64,000 nt of DNA, from assembly GCA_003184365.1 (NCBI GenBank), contig NKYR01000066.1, positions 124,001 to 188,000 of the forward strand, read 5' to 3'. This document shows positions 1 through 11,258 of the stretch, piece after piece. Position 1 is the first letter of the stretch. Every line of letters begins with the position of its first letter. The notes beneath the pieces are model-generated. The model was not told the DNA's origin. It made no database searches and was given only the letters and a program-made list of their open reading frames with translations. Both the position numbers and the translations under genes were made by a program. This DNA is from Evernia prunastri (taxonomy: Eukaryota > Ascomycota > Lecanoromycetes > Lecanorales > Parmeliaceae).

Positions 1-1361
1 GCTTCGTAGACTGCTTGGATAAGCCAAGACGTGTCCCACGTCTGCACCCCATTGGTGCCGTTGACAAGCATGCCCTCGTTCTTCATCCAAAGGAACTCTG
101 ACAAGCGCTCGCGATGGCGTTTTACAGAATAGCTATCTGGACCGTCATGGATGAAGCAGGCCACCATATTCATGGGAGCACTAACAGGAGCGAGATCAGC
201 ATAGTCAGTGTTCTCGTCTTCGCGCTGAATCAAGTCGAAGGACCAGTCTTCTGCTCGCTTTTTGATATAATCCGTTCGAAGAAACTGATTCCAGACGTAG
301 ACCAGAAACCAATTGATGAGGGTGAGGATCCATGTTTTTGGATGGTAATTGTCTCGGGGAGACACGCTACTACGGTATGAGGAGAAGTTGATAGAGGAAT
401 GGCTTTGGGTGTAGATTTCCTCCCGAATCTGGCTGATCAGAGGAGTCTGAGGGGTGACAAATCTCCTAGAGTAGATGTAGGACATTGGGAGGAAGACCAT
501 GCGCATGTGTATCCACCAACGCCAAGGAGCAAGAGGTACCCAGTCTGGAAGAAGCCTGCAATAAATCATCAGACAACCTTACCATCAATCGAAAGGCCCA
601 ACGCTCGACATACCACAACTCCGGGGGCACTGGATTGACACCCTCCCACTCCATAACCCCCAACGCGGCCAACCAGAACTTCGCCCAATGCGGCGCCATC
701 ACCGCTCCGCCCAACTTATGGAGCATCGATCTCGCCTTCACCATCCTCTCATCTTCTTCACTGGCCTCCAGTAGCCTCAGCACAACATAAGTCATCGTGG
801 TGCCATAGGCTGTGCTCTCGCCCTCAATATGTAGCCCCCATCCTCCATCATCTGGATTCTGTCGGGCAAAGAGGTACCGTTTCATCTCTATGGCAATGGG
901 TTCCGGTATGGGTGTCTGAGTGACGTACCAGCCGATAACCATACCCGGGAGGAGGAACATGGGACCGCCGTATTCGCAGGCCCAGTTGCCGGGGGGAAGC
1001 TGCAGACGTTCGAAGAAGGAGAGGGCATTATGAATGGAGGAGAGCGGGGTTTTGGGTCTTTGGAGCCCTGGTAGATCCTGCAATGGGTTCGTCAGTGACA
1101 TTGAGGAAAGTAAGGGGCAGCAAAAGGACTGACTAGAGACAGACCGAGGTGGTACCTATCCGCCGTGCTTTGCGGCCAAGCTTTGACCTCTTCGTCAGTC
1201 TCCAGATAGTGCCATGTCTGTCGGCCGGCTTCGTCCAGGAGTCGCCATCGCTGGATGTCAGTAGATGCTTCTTTAGAGATCGAGGCTACAGTCGCGCCGT
1301 TTTGGTGCTTGTAGTCGCCATTGGCGTTGCCATTCAAGACCGTCTGCTTTCTCCATGCCAT
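1..1361 (-). CDS. Oxidosqualene cyclase, lanosterol synthase type (5' part; 3' end lies outside the window)
   Basis: This is the N-terminal part (about 415 residues) of a terpene cyclase that converts 2,3-oxidosqualene to lanosterol or a related protosteryl product in ergosterol synthesis, at the ER membrane. The family is usually about 730 residues. I read three exons: 1134-1361, 614-1077 and 1-555. The introns are 1078-1133 (GTCAGT/TTGCAG) and 556-613 (GTATGT/TTGCAG). Support comes from a QW-type motif (QNPDDGGWGLHIEG), WACEYGGPMFLLPG, PWRWWIHMRMVFLPMSYIY, and NGTNGVQTWDTSWLIQA near the window edge, all in family order. The start at 1361 gives the expected short leader before the first conserved block. 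The catalytic DCTAE region would lie beyond position 1, so lanosterol synthase and protostadienol-type cyclases cannot be separated here. No break is seen. Confidence 0.93.
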
Positions 1362-1851
1362 ATTTGATCCAGGAGGGGCACAAAGTACTGGCCTGCACGA
1401 TCTGGGGATTCCATATTTATGACATTTTTGAAAGAGGATTTGTTGGTCGTGGTTTTGGTGGAACAGGCTAGCACGCGAGTTCGTAAATACCTACAGCGCT
1501 ACAGTACGAGTTACGATGCTAGCGCCATAGGGCTCGTCGATCACGATCTAGGGTATATCCCAGGCACAATCTCAACAGTAAGGGTACCTTCTACCTTAGG
1601 TACGTAGTAAGGTACTCTTGAAGTCTTAGTACTCTTAATGTCTGAGGAGGAAAAAGGTCCTTGATTAGAGAGATCGGTCGTTATAGCTAGAACGTGCGGT
1701 GCAAGAACTCAATTATGATCCATTAGCTCGAATAAAACTTCGAGATGCCCTGTCAAGCCTTTCCAGAGGATCGAGAGACGGGCGATATAACGACATCGAT
1801 GCAATAACAATGCCTTCCCATCCCATGCCAAAGATCGTCCTCATTATCCCC
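1362..1851. promoter_or_regulatory. Upstream region of the cyclase gene
   Basis: This 490-bp non-coding interval lies upstream of the cyclase gene and downstream of the next minus-strand gene, so it should hold the cyclase promoter. Around 1582-1614 there are inverted copies of TACCTTA/TAAGGTA in the context ACCTTAGGTACGTAGTAAGG. A similar motif occurs upstream of the WD40 gene at 59.1 kb. I see no convincing sterol-response element. Confidence 0.4.
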
Positions 1852-2985
1852 TCAGTCACTCAAATCAGGATTAGCAACAAATAGCCTCCCCCCACCCATG
1901 TAGCCCATCGTATTAGCCCTTTCATCCACACTCCCCCTCCTCCTCAAATCCTCAATCGTCTTGCTCTCCTTCTCTGCCTTCGGCGCCTGCATCTGTCCCA
2001 CGTTCCCAAAACTGTTCTCACGTTCACTCGACCCCGCACTGCCGCCTTTGCCCGCACTATGCGCAAAATAGTCCGCACCCTGCTGCTGTTGGTCTCCAGG
2101 CACGGGGGTCTCCTCCGTCTCTGCCATCTCCGGTATATCGTCGTTTGGACTGCTCCCTTGTCCACTTCCGGTGGGCGTGCTGCCTTGGCTGTACCTGTTT
2201 CCGCGTTGCTGCTGGTCCACGCTCAGCCACCTGTTATCACCCGAATTCCTTCCACTGATCCGTCTCCCACTATCCGCATCATCATGGTGGTTCCCATCAT
2301 CGCCCACCTCATTCGCGCTCAGTCTCATCGGAACACCGCCTCCCACCATGTTTGCGCCACTGTATCCTGTAGCTTTCGGCAGGCCATGATGCCTGATCTT
2401 GCTCCTGACGCCCAAGCTGCCACTGCCCATACTGCCACTTGTACTCGTCCGGCCCTCTGCCAGCCCTTTCACGTTGATTTCCCTCGCTGCCCGTATTTTT
2501 GCTGCTTTGTGTTGCGCCGCTATTCGCGGATCTTCATGTTGTGATCGATCGCACCAAACCGTGGCTTTCTGCTTTCGCATCAGCGCCACATAGCTGCCGG
2601 GTGTAGTCGAGGCGCCAGAGCGTGTAGAAGCGTTTCGGCTGAGGACAGAGGAGACATTGGAAGGAGTCCGAGATGGTGGGTAGCCCGTATTTGAATGTGA
2701 CGTAGATGTAGTCGATTGGGAGGGGGTGCGCCGTGATTTGGCGATTGCGTTCGGATACTGTTGTGATGAGGGGGAAGAAGTAGGTGGTGGTTTAGGGCCA
2801 TTGCGGACGTATGAAGAGAACGTAGAAGTAGGAGGTGGCTGCCGTGAAGGAGGCAAGGCGATGTCTGGAACAATTTTGCTCAAAGGTCGGAGATCTGTCC
2901 GGTTGGAGATGTCTGGAACTGGAGGTAGAGGTTTCCGATGAGGGAGTTGATACGGATCTGGCCGTGGAAAATCTACCATTGTCAT
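1852..2985 (-). CDS. Conserved fungal protein, largely disordered, function unknown
   Basis: A 377-residue single-exon protein. The N-terminal third is rich in Pro and Ser. The middle (about residues 130-175) holds an ordered, charged segment with GSYVALMRKQKATVWCDRSQ followed by EDPRIAAQHKAAKIRAAREI. I recall this block as conserved in hypothetical proteins across Pezizomycotina. The rest is low-complexity Ser/Gly/Gln-rich sequence ending in GGGRLFVANPDLSD. No enzyme motif, signal peptide or membrane segment is visible. The start at 2985 (MTMVDFPRPDP) is the first ATG of an open frame and gives a plausible soluble N terminus. It reads in the same direction as the cyclase, about 490 bp upstream of it. 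Confidence 0.82.
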   Translation of the reverse strand: MTMVDFPRPDPYQLPHRKPLPPVPDISNRTDLRPLSKIVPDIALPPSRQPPPTSTFSSYVRNGPKPPPTSSPSSQQYPNAIAKSRRTPSQSTTSTSHSNTGYPPSRTPSNVSSVLSRNASTRSGASTTPGSYVALMRKQKATVWCDRSQHEDPRIAAQHKAAKIRAAREINVKGLAEGRTSTSGSMGSGSLGVRSKIRHHGLPKATGYSGANMVGGGVPMRLSANEVGDDGNHHDDADSGRRISGRNSGDNRWLSVDQQQRGNRYSQGSTPTGSGQGSSPNDDIPEMAETEETPVPGDQQQQGADYFAHSAGKGGSAGSSERENSFGNVGQMQAPKAEKESKTIEDLRRRGSVDERANTMGYMGGGRLFVANPDLSD

Positions 2986-4201
2986 CTCAGTGAGATATAT
3001 GGAGTTTTACTGGGGAGATGTCGGAGGGGGGAGATAGAGGTGTCGGAGGGTCAAGGCGCTGGTTTGGCTAGTGTCGTGAACAAGGATGGCTGGGGGGGAT
3101 TTTGGAGGGGGGGCGGTCGGTTGTTGGGTCTGGTCTGCTTCCTTCAAAAGAGACGTAAGGGTGAGGAGAAGTAATAAGTTAAAGAAATTTGGGTGTCCCT
3201 TCAACCAAGTATGAAACGTGATGCAAAATATGCAAGTGCGATAAAATAAAATGATTATGTTAGGGACGAAAGGCTGCTTTTCCACCTAACTTACTCTCTC
3301 TCAACAAGAATTATATTTCGTCACCTAGAAGCGAGCTGCTCCGCTCAAATTTCCCAAATCTTTCTTCAATCTTCCGCTCGTCTTTGTCAACAACAATGAC
3401 TACCTGAGGAATGCCTCTCCTTTTCTGTGGACAATGGTGGCAAGCAGGAACCCCTACTTGTGTAAGAATGAGATTCTATTGGCTGCCTTCCGCTCAACAA
3501 TAGCAACAGACTAAACCGCAAAGGTGCGTCAGTACGAGAATTCTGATGTCAGACGCTGGCCCCGAAAAAGCGAGAATTTTTACTTTCTAGTAGGTTTGCT
3601 GCAAAAGAATTGCTCGATACCAATGGCCCTTATATACACTTTTATCATGGAGGAAAAGAAAGCCGGTCAATTTTTCTACAAGTACTCCTACATGGTCCAA
3701 GCTCGAGGGTCTCCAGCGTTCTGGGTCTTGATGGAGATGCAGGGTCGACCTGTCTACTGCAGCCACCACCAAGTACCTTTGTGAATCCTACCAACCAGAG
3801 TCTGCCATATACCACGATGCACAGTTGTCTCTAGTGATAACGGGAAAGTTCGGAGATAGATACTCGTTCGCTCCTCTTCCCACATCCTTTTGATAAAAGA
3901 CAGCATTGCACCTCGACCGATTGGGGCGGTGGACGAATTTGCCGTTTGGATCTAGCTGCTTAGCAAGTGGAACGGCCCTAAGAGCTCTTTGCAAGGCACA
4001 TCCTGGACAATTCTGGGCGGAAGCTTCGGACAAGGCTCCGCGAGTAGGTAGGCAAGCTCACATGCATGACGTAACAGACACCTCCAAGATAGATGCAGAA
4101 TTGTAGCTGCAAGGCCTTCGATTAAAACATACATATCGGCGTCTGACGCAACAGATTTAGGTTTAAGAATGTGACATCGTTTGAGTCCTATGAATCGAAC
4201 A
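2986..4201. other. Intergenic region with one unrecognised minus-strand reading frame
   Basis: No gene is recognised. A minus-strand reading frame at 3788-4033 codes for 81 residues with four cysteines and a composition that looks protein-like (for example RCNAVFYQKDVGRGANEYLS). It has no clear flanking exons and I cannot assign a family. It could be an exon or the remnant of a gene. The rest of the interval shows nothing I can support. Confidence 0.3.
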
Positions 4202-5396
4202 TTACACTATCGAATAGCCGCCATCGACCATGATATCGCTGCCAGTCGTGTAGCTGGAAATGTCCGAAGCCAAGTATAAGAACGCTCCTTTGAGCTCATG
4301 TGCTTCACCCTCACGTCTGCGTAACATGTCAGTCCCTGCAAACGAGACCGGGAAAAAAGGAACTTACCCCATAGGGATCTTATCTCTCCATATATTCTTC
4401 GTCTCTATTGGTACGAAATCCGATATTTCTGTGGCCATGTAACCAGGCGAGACGGTGTTGGCGCGGGCGAATTGAACCATGTCAATGGCTATCGACTTGA
4501 CTGTCCCAAGAGATTAACACCTCTATCGCCCGGCTTCTTTAAGAGAAAGACCTACCGAATTGGATGACAGCAGCTTTGGCTCCATTGTACGCCGCCTGCA
4601 GCTGAGGGATGTTGACGATGTGCCCACTCATACTCGCGGTGGCAATGAAACTCCCCAGCCTGAAGTTCTCCAGCTTCTTCCCATTCAGATTCGTCCCCTC
4701 CGTCTTTTGGCGTCTCCAATGGAGACCAGCGGCATATGCACAGTAGTAGACGCTGTCCATATCGGTAGACATGACATTCTTATAATGGTCGACCTCACCG
4801 TCCAGAAAGCTGCCTTGAGTCCATGGGATGCCAGCATTTGCAACAAAGATGTCGAGGCGGCCATTGAACTCTTTCACGATCTCATCGGTTGCTTCTTTGA
4901 CGTGCTTTTGGCTTCGGACATCTACCTGATATGCTCGGCCTAAACAATAGCGTCAGTGGACATCTCCACATCAACAGTACACTTTCCTACACTTGACGCC
5001 ATACTCATTCTCAATATCTTTGGCACGGTCTAGAGCCTTCTTGTTACCGTGGTACCAGATAGCCACGTTTGCACCAGACTCGGCCAAAGCCTGGGCAACG
5101 GCCAAGCCAATTCCCGCACCAGCTCCAGAAACAATTGCGGTCTTGCCTGTATTGTTGAAAAGAGGGAAGACCTTTTCTTCTTTCGGGGCCACGGTGTTGT
5201 AATGGTTGAAGTTCCCGCCGTTCATGGCGGGCAATTTTTCTCCTCCCATGATGGCTGTAGTACTACGGATCTGCGTTCGTTCTAAGGGGCTAGAGAAATG
5301 TCCCTGATGAAGACCTAAGTATACTGCAAGGATCAAAGTTGTCGAGGAGAAGAAGTAAGCGAGGAGAGAGGAAGTGGTAAGCTTCTCGAACTTCAT
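4202..5396 (-). CDS. Short-chain dehydrogenase/reductase, Sou1/sorbose reductase-like
   Basis: An NAD(P)H-dependent reductase of the classical SDR fold, closest by motif to fungal Sou1-type sorbose or mannitol/xylulose reductases. I read four exons: 4991-5396, 4556-4939, 4368-4500 and 4202-4316. The introns are 4940-4990, 4501-4555 and 4317-4367, all GT-AG, and the joined frame gives 345 residues. Visible motifs are the cofactor site TGxxxGxG-like GAGAGIGLAVAQALAESG, NAG (VANAGIPWTQG), the catalytic Ser in TASMSGH, YNGAK (YxxxK), and a C-terminal block TTGSDIMVDGGYSIV. The first 50 residues include a hydrophobic stretch (SLLAYFFSSTTLILAVYL) that is not usual in this family. Translation may instead begin at the internal Met at 5249 (MGGEKLPAMNGG), giving a cytosolic enzyme of normal length. 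Confidence 0.9.
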
Positions 5397-7166
5397 CTAC
5401 TTACTAGAGTAGCTGAGCGGATTCCGGTTTCAAGCCAGTGTACTCTATCACGAGCTTTGTTTTACGATGAAAGATATTCCAAGAATGATGAAATATGTAT
5501 ACCCAGTATATATACACGATGCGGATGAACAGAGATCAGGGATCCCAAAAGTTGCATTTCAAATCAATGGAAGTGCATTCAGAGGGAAACCCCGCTTGCC
5601 ACTTGGTGATTGGCTAATTCCTCGACTAACCTCGGTTGATGACATAAACATCCTCGCCATCTTTGTCTTCCGAGGGTTTCGTCTGCGTCTTCGGAAGTTT
5701 ACGATATCATCACTGAAGTACATTGGATACCGGTAACACATTTGGTTTGTAGGGTAACGAATCGGCTGGTATGGAGGGAAAGAGAGCCACCGGCTGGGAG
5801 GAAATGGTACTGCAGGGCAAGGTACGAGTAGTGGGAAGACAACTTGATGAAACGATCCCACAATCGGCGAGCAAGTAAGAACGAAGGTCAAGACACTTAT
5901 CAGACAGCGAGCCTCTCCACAATAATAATGGGCTAGCGAATGATTTGAGGAGAAGCCGATCCAGAAGAGACTGTTTTCAGGGCAGTATGATAATATCAAC
6001 CAACCAGTCAATCAGTCTTCGTCTTCGTTTTTGCCATCGCCATCGCCATCGCCATCACCATCACCATCACCATCACCATCACCATCACCATCACCATCAC
6101 CATCACCATCACCATCACCATCACCATCACCATCACCGTCGCCTTCAGCGTATGGCTCCCCATTGCCTCTCCTCTTTATCGGCTTGCAAACTATCATCGA
6201 TTGCAATGGGGATTTACCCTTGCCAGTCACCGGGAGAGAAATTGTAGGAACGAACCGAGGAGCGCCAGATAGACTCTTTCCGACCCTCTTGTGGTGTCAA
6301 ACAGGACGTACAATTAGTGGAAACGCAGATTTGAGGTCGCGCTTTTATATGGGAAATGTGGTGAGCTCTCTGTTTTGTTCACTAAATCACCATAAAGAGA
6401 GCGGCATATTACATGATGGAGCTCCGAGCTTTTGCGAAGCATTGGTAATCACACCAACATGCTGGAGGATACGAATTCTGATCATGATCGTGCAGACACG
6501 ATACTTTGGATTGGAACCCGGTGAGGAAAGCAGCTTGTCTTGTTGTAAAACGGCTATGTTTCCTTCAGTCTTTGAACGATAGAAACAAACCCCTTTCAGC
6601 TTCCACTAGGCGCATTTTTCAGCCGTATCGATATCCTTGGGGAAAAGTCTGGATTCGTCCTTATTGCTTGATTTGCTGTCTATCTATCTGTGTGATTCTT
6701 TTGACCGCCCACACTTGAGGACTTACCGGGAAAAATGACCGCTCTCTACTGCAAAAGTTTATCGAAATGGTATGCTTGACGAAGGTGCCTGGGAATAGCT
6801 AACCAGCGTGACAACCGTTCGACGAGCATATCCAATCTTGAACTGAATGACAATTAGTAGAATGATAATGGCAATTGTTTGGTAACCGTTGAGCGCGTTG
6901 TTGACATTCCACATTTTTCAAGGGCCCGCGTCCCTTGCTCCACATAAAAAGTTACCCTTCCCGCTTGTATTCGGACTTGCATCAAGCAATTTTGTTGTTT
7001 TCACTTTGCTTATGCTATACGAGCTTTCCCAAATGATGTCTTCCAGAGTGGAGCTCCCCTTTGTTATGGCGTTGGCGCATTACTGATCATCATCAAATAC
7101 CTACCATTCAGCTTCCCCGAAGTCGGTGTCGTTCTGGCAGCAATTCTGCAGAGACTCAAAGACCCC
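5397..7166. other. Intergenic region
   Basis: About 1.8 kb lies between two divergently transcribed genes, so it should contain both promoters. Apart from the CCATCR microsatellite described separately I see no gene. Reading frames in this stretch are short or reflect the repeat. Confidence 0.5.
6033..6143. repeat. CCATCG/CCATCA microsatellite
   Basis: About 18 copies of a hexamer CCATCR (three CCATCG, then a long run of CCATCA, then CCGTCG). It would read as poly-His, poly(Ser-Pro) or poly(Gly-Asp) depending on frame. It has no coding context, so it is treated as a simple repeat. Confidence 0.95.
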
Positions 7167-9905
7167 ATGGCTTTGAGTTTGGGCTTACTCGTTGGAATTA
7201 TCGCCGGCGGTGCTTGTCTGACATCCCTCATCGTTGCCTTAATAATCCTTGGCCTACGACACAAGCACCGCCGCCTCCTCTCCCAAATTAATTCAGCAGA
7301 CGACGGACGCCCCAGCAGCTTTCTGGCTGATTCCAGCGCGATCATGAACATCACAGACGAAGACGTCGCGCGCATGCCCGGGACGCGAGCCTCGGTACAG
7401 CGGTCTCTGCACACACCCTACAATCGCAGCAGTCTGTACACGCCAATGGCATCACGGGAAAGCCTGCCACCGCGCGCGTATATACAAAAAGCACGAACGA
7501 ATGATGGAGATGATCACCAGCCAGTCACACCCCAGCAATCTTGGCCATTGCCTCGTCGAATGACGCGTGCTGATGGAACGCCTTTGGTCAAATTGCCATC
7601 GTCGACGCCGACTCCGGTCAGTAAGAGATTGAAGAAAAGCCTCCCTTCGACCCCTTCAAAAGAAATCGGAGTCGCGACTGGGACACCGCATGATGTCGTA
7701 GTAACATCGAGCGGCACTCAGGATGTCAATGGGGAGGACCGTGATGGAACAAGCGCTACATCTGCTACAGACCTTGCACCAAAACCGCTATTTCACGGAC
7801 AACAGCGTAGTAGTTCTTACGGCATGATCGTTGGGCTCACAGACGGAAGCAGAACCGAGCCAAGAATGTCTAGGAGAACCTCGCAATTTCCAAGGTCGAA
7901 GAGCATGTACAGTCAAGACCCAGGCGTCGCCCCTCCGCAGCCACTACCACCATTGCCATTCGAGGCCACCTCAAAGACATTGCCAAGAGTCAAGAGCCCA
8001 GACCAGAGTTTGAGACGAGCATCTGGCGGAAGCCTGTTCAGTGAGCAAACTTCCATACTCGACGATAATTGGTCCAAAGCCTTCTCGCAAGCTGGGACGG
8101 ATTTCACATCAATCACTCTCGCGGCTCCTCCGATCCCTGCGTCAACGCTTAAAGAGCTAAGACAATACGAGGGTAACCACATAGTGTGGGACTCATCTCA
8201 CGAGGAAGGAAGGGCCAGTCCAATCGGAGCTGCAAAGCAAATGTCATTCCGGCCACAACTAAATACACAACGATCTTTCCGCGCCAGCATTCAGGAAAGT
8301 CTGCCTCGAAGCAAAAGCAGTGGGCTATCTCTATCGATGTCGTTGCATGGGCCATCGCGAGCCGAGTCGCGAGCATCTCTAGCCAAAGACCCATTGAGTC
8401 CACACTCGAAACTGAGAATCGCCATGCCCAGAAGTGCGGAAAAAAGAAAACCAGGGCGCGGCATTTCTCCATCATCGCCTCTCCGTCGCGCGACCGACTT
8501 TACCATCCACGACGACACGAGCAGCAAGCGGGTTTCCACATCAATCTTGCATGCGGTTTCCGGTAATGAGGGTAGTCCGTTCTCAAGTCCGTGGGACAAA
8601 CGACCGCATTCAGTCGCAACCAGCAATCCGCCAGAATGGGACACCGAGTCCCTGTCAGCAGCGCAAAACTCGCCGCTAAAAGATAGAGCGAGTGACCATG
8701 AGCGTCAGAGCCGCATTCGCATCTCGAAGTTACCGGTAACTACACCATCACCAGCAAAGCCGCCAGCCATTGAAGAGCAAGAAGAGCACCCGCAAGAGAA
8801 CTTACAGCGTCAAAATCAAATCGGCGAAACAAGGTCCAAGCGAACAAACTTCCGTCCTCCGTCGCGACAAGATTTCGATTTTGCCTTGCAAACCACCCTC
8901 ACCCTTCACAGATCAAGTTCCCGAAAAGCGGACAACAACAGTCCCTTCTCTCCCACCCAGTTCATGATGAATCTCTACCGCGAAGACGACAACAACCCGG
9001 ACTTCGAAGTCGACACCCCAACCCGAAAGCCCAGCAGCTCACGCCGAACCTCCAGCATCCACCCCAACCGCCGCAAGACGATCTTCGACAGTCCAACCCC
9101 GACCATCTGGCCCCAACCCACCTCACCCGACCCCGCGAACCACGCAGACCCCGAAAAGCCCTCGCACCCCAACGCCAACCCCACCAGCCTGAGCACCCAA
9201 TCCAGCACCTCCCAACCCTCCACCCCGGGTTCGCGCCCTCCCTCCGCCCTCCTCAACATGCCCTGGCCCCAACCGCCCCAACCCACCTCCGCGCACCACC
9301 CCCCGAACCGTCGCGGTCCTAAAACGCCCATCCGCCGCATCGGCGGCCCGTGCGCGGCCCCGTTCCGCTACATATCGCCGAACCGGCGGCGCTCCCCGGT
9401 CCGCGGCGGCGTGGGCAAGCGGAACGCCAGTCCCGTGAAGGATCTCCGGCGGAGCGTCGCGGCGCTGCGGCGGATGAACAGCGAGGTCGTCGGGGGCGGC
9501 GGGCGCAAGTCGCGGGAGCACAAGCGGTACCTGAGCATCGGGGAGAGCGAGGGGGGTGCGGTCTTCAACGAGGAAGGGGAGGGAGGCGGGGAGGATGTTG
9601 CGTCCGGTCGGCCGGGGAGTCGGATCGTCTATGAGAGGCAGGGGGGAAATGCTGCTGCTGCTGCTGCCGCCGTTGCTGGAAACGGAGGAGAAAGGGTGCG
9701 GGACACGGATGATGAGAGGCCGAGGCGGGCTGCGAACGGGAAGGAGAATGTCGCGCTGCCGACGAGGGAGATGAGGGTCTTTGGCGGGATGACGAGGCTG
9801 GGCCCGGTGGGGGCTCAGGGGACGAACGGGTTCGGGAAGGATCCGGACGGGAGCATGTACGACGGGGATGGGTTTTTGAAGGAGTTGGATGCGTGGATCC
9901 GCTGA
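7167..9905 (+). CDS. Single-pass membrane protein with a long disordered cytoplasmic tail
   Basis: A 912-residue single-exon protein. Residues about 3-29 form one strong transmembrane segment (LGLLVGIIAGGACLTSLIVA) followed at once by a basic stretch, RHKHRRLL, the pattern of a signal-anchor with a cytoplasmic tail. The next block (SFLADSSAIMNITDEDVARM) looks conserved. The remaining 800 residues are Ser/Pro/Arg-rich and probably disordered, with many potential phosphorylation sites, a poly-Ala tract near residue 835 and a conserved-looking end (GDGFLKELDAWIR). No enzyme domain is visible. A scaffold or signalling role at a membrane is possible but not shown. The ATG at 7167 precedes the membrane segment directly. 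GC content rises sharply at 9.1-9.9 kb. Confidence 0.85.
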   Translation: MALSLGLLVGIIAGGACLTSLIVALIILGLRHKHRRLLSQINSADDGRPSSFLADSSAIMNITDEDVARMPGTRASVQRSLHTPYNRSSLYTPMASRESLPPRAYIQKARTNDGDDHQPVTPQQSWPLPRRMTRADGTPLVKLPSSTPTPVSKRLKKSLPSTPSKEIGVATGTPHDVVVTSSGTQDVNGEDRDGTSATSATDLAPKPLFHGQQRSSSYGMIVGLTDGSRTEPRMSRRTSQFPRSKSMYSQDPGVAPPQPLPPLPFEATSKTLPRVKSPDQSLRRASGGSLFSEQTSILDDNWSKAFSQAGTDFTSITLAAPPIPASTLKELRQYEGNHIVWDSSHEEGRASPIGAAKQMSFRPQLNTQRSFRASIQESLPRSKSSGLSLSMSLHGPSRAESRASLAKDPLSPHSKLRIAMPRSAEKRKPGRGISPSSPLRRATDFTIHDDTSSKRVSTSILHAVSGNEGSPFSSPWDKRPHSVATSNPPEWDTESLSAAQNSPLKDRASDHERQSRIRISKLPVTTPSPAKPPAIEEQEEHPQENLQRQNQIGETRSKRTNFRPPSRQDFDFALQTTLTLHRSSSRKADNNSPFSPTQFMMNLYREDDNNPDFEVDTPTRKPSSSRRTSSIHPNRRKTIFDSPTPTIWPQPTSPDPANHADPEKPSHPNANPTSLSTQSSTSQPSTPGSRPPSALLNMPWPQPPQPTSAHHPPNRRGPKTPIRRIGGPCAAPFRYISPNRRRSPVRGGVGKRNASPVKDLRRSVAALRRMNSEVVGGGGRKSREHKRYLSIGESEGGAVFNEEGEGGGEDVASGRPGSRIVYERQGGNAAAAAAAVAGNGGERVRDTDDERPRRAANGKENVALPTREMRVFGGMTRLGPVGAQGTNGFGKDPDGSMYDGDGFLKELDAWIR

Positions 9906-9929
9906 GATGAGATGAGATGAGATGAGATG
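9904..9929 (+). repeat. GAGAT short tandem repeat
   Basis: Five copies of GAGAT directly overlap the stop codon and start of the 3' UTR of the membrane protein gene. Confidence 0.9.
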
Positions 9930-10132
9930 GGGTGTTCCTTTTCTCGATCTATTTACCTTTTGGACATTTAGCGATATCTATCTCTAATCGTAATCGAGAC
10001 CGTTGTTGTCATCGTTGCTCCTTACACTGCGTGCATGCATTCCAAGTTTTGGCCTCGCACCACGTCCAACCTGGAGCATGAACCACAGCGATATCATGAC
10101 CAGCAGAGTAGTAGCCGCTCTCATCGCAATGA
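9930..10132. other. Convergent intergenic region
   Basis: A short gap between the 3' ends of two convergent genes, about 200 bp, presumably carrying both polyadenylation regions. No further feature is seen. Confidence 0.4.
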
Positions 10133-11258
10133 TCAATCCGTTCTCCTCCACTTCGTCTCTTCCACGCCCTCGCCCTCCCCACCCCCACCCCCATCCCCCC
10201 CATCGACATCCTCCTCCCTCGTCCTCACCGTCCCCGCCCCCTCTCCCAACCCCCCTCCACCGCCACCGACCTCCTGCCCCAACCCCGCACCCCCCCTCCA
10301 ATTCCCCTCCTCATCGAAGAACTCGCCCACATTCTCCGCCGTGATCCAGCCGCCACTCCCTGGCATGGGCGGCGGCAGTCCCGCCCCGGCGCCGTCTCCA
10401 TGAGCTAGTGGGTATACACCGGAGACATCCTGATCGCCTTCGAACAGAATCGCCGGCCGTTGCCCCCCTCCCTCATCCTCTGCATCAGCCTCCGAGCCAC
10501 TGTCCGGGTCCGGGTGCAGGTTCGCACAGGCCGACAGCGCCGCATACAGCAGCTGCGCCTGCGACTCACGTCCCTGCCGCGCCCTTTCCCCTCCTGCCAT
10601 CTCCTCCCCCTCCCCTTCCTCTTCCTCCGTATGCTCTGGCTCCGCCCGAGCAGCCGCAGCGGGCACGACAGTGATCGAGATCGTAGCCTCCGGATCGTGG
10701 TCGTCGAACGTCTGGGCCTGGGCGAGGAGCTGGAGGAAGAGGGAGGCGGGTCTGCGGTCCGTGGGGCGCTGGAGGGCGTGGAGGGAGATGGAAGGGTAGG
10801 GGATCGAGAGGCCGGTTGAGAGGGTGGGGGAGTAGAGTATGAAACGCCTGTGAGGGGAAAGAGGGGGGATTAGCTACATGTGTTAAAGCGCGAAGGCAGG
10901 GAGATGAGCGTAGAAGCGCGCACTCGGATGTGACCCAGATATCGACGCCGGCGATTTCAATCTCTTCGTCGTCGTCTTCTTCTTCATCTTCTTCCCCATC
11001 TTGCAGATGCCCGTCTGCCGCCGCATGGCCATTGACAGCTACCGCCGACGCACCGTTCGCGCTTCTGCGTGCGCCATTAGCCAGGCCCGAGAGCGCAGGT
11101 GCGGCAGCGAGGTCTGAGGCGTGGAGCGAGAGCGAGGCGGAGGGGGAATGGTGGTAGAGGATTGGGGGGCCGGAGTAGAAGGACTCGGGGGTCTGGGATT
11201 GGTGGACTGCGAGGGGGGTGAAGGAGGAGGTGGTGGGGGCTTCGTGGATGACTTCCAT
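10133..11258 (-). CDS. ICln/Lot5-family protein (Voldacs domain)
   Basis: This belongs to the pICln/Lot5 family; in animals pICln is a methylosome chaperone for Sm proteins, and Lot5 is the yeast relative. Two exons are supported: 10924-11258 and 10133-10847, with a 76-bp intron (10848-10923, GTGCGC/CACAG), giving 349 residues. The PH-like fold shows in the order PPILYHH, the acidic loop EEDDDEEIEIAGVDIWVTS, RFILYSPTLSTGLSIPYPSI, SLHALQ, then LYAALSACANLHPD and GGWITAENVGEFF near the end. An acidic linker (EEEEGEGEE) and a Gly-rich tail are typical. The GTGCGC donor is slightly unusual but restores the frame exactly. The gene converges on the membrane protein gene. Confidence 0.85.

Noticed and set aside
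6012..6247. Poly-His, poly(Ser-Pro) and poly(Gly-Asp) frames
   Set aside because: All are readings of the CCATCR microsatellite on both strands, without flanking coding sequence.
8149..9774. Many alternative frames of 60-130 codons over the 912-residue membrane protein
   Set aside because: They lie inside a long intact frame in GC-rich sequence and show no family content; they are shadows.
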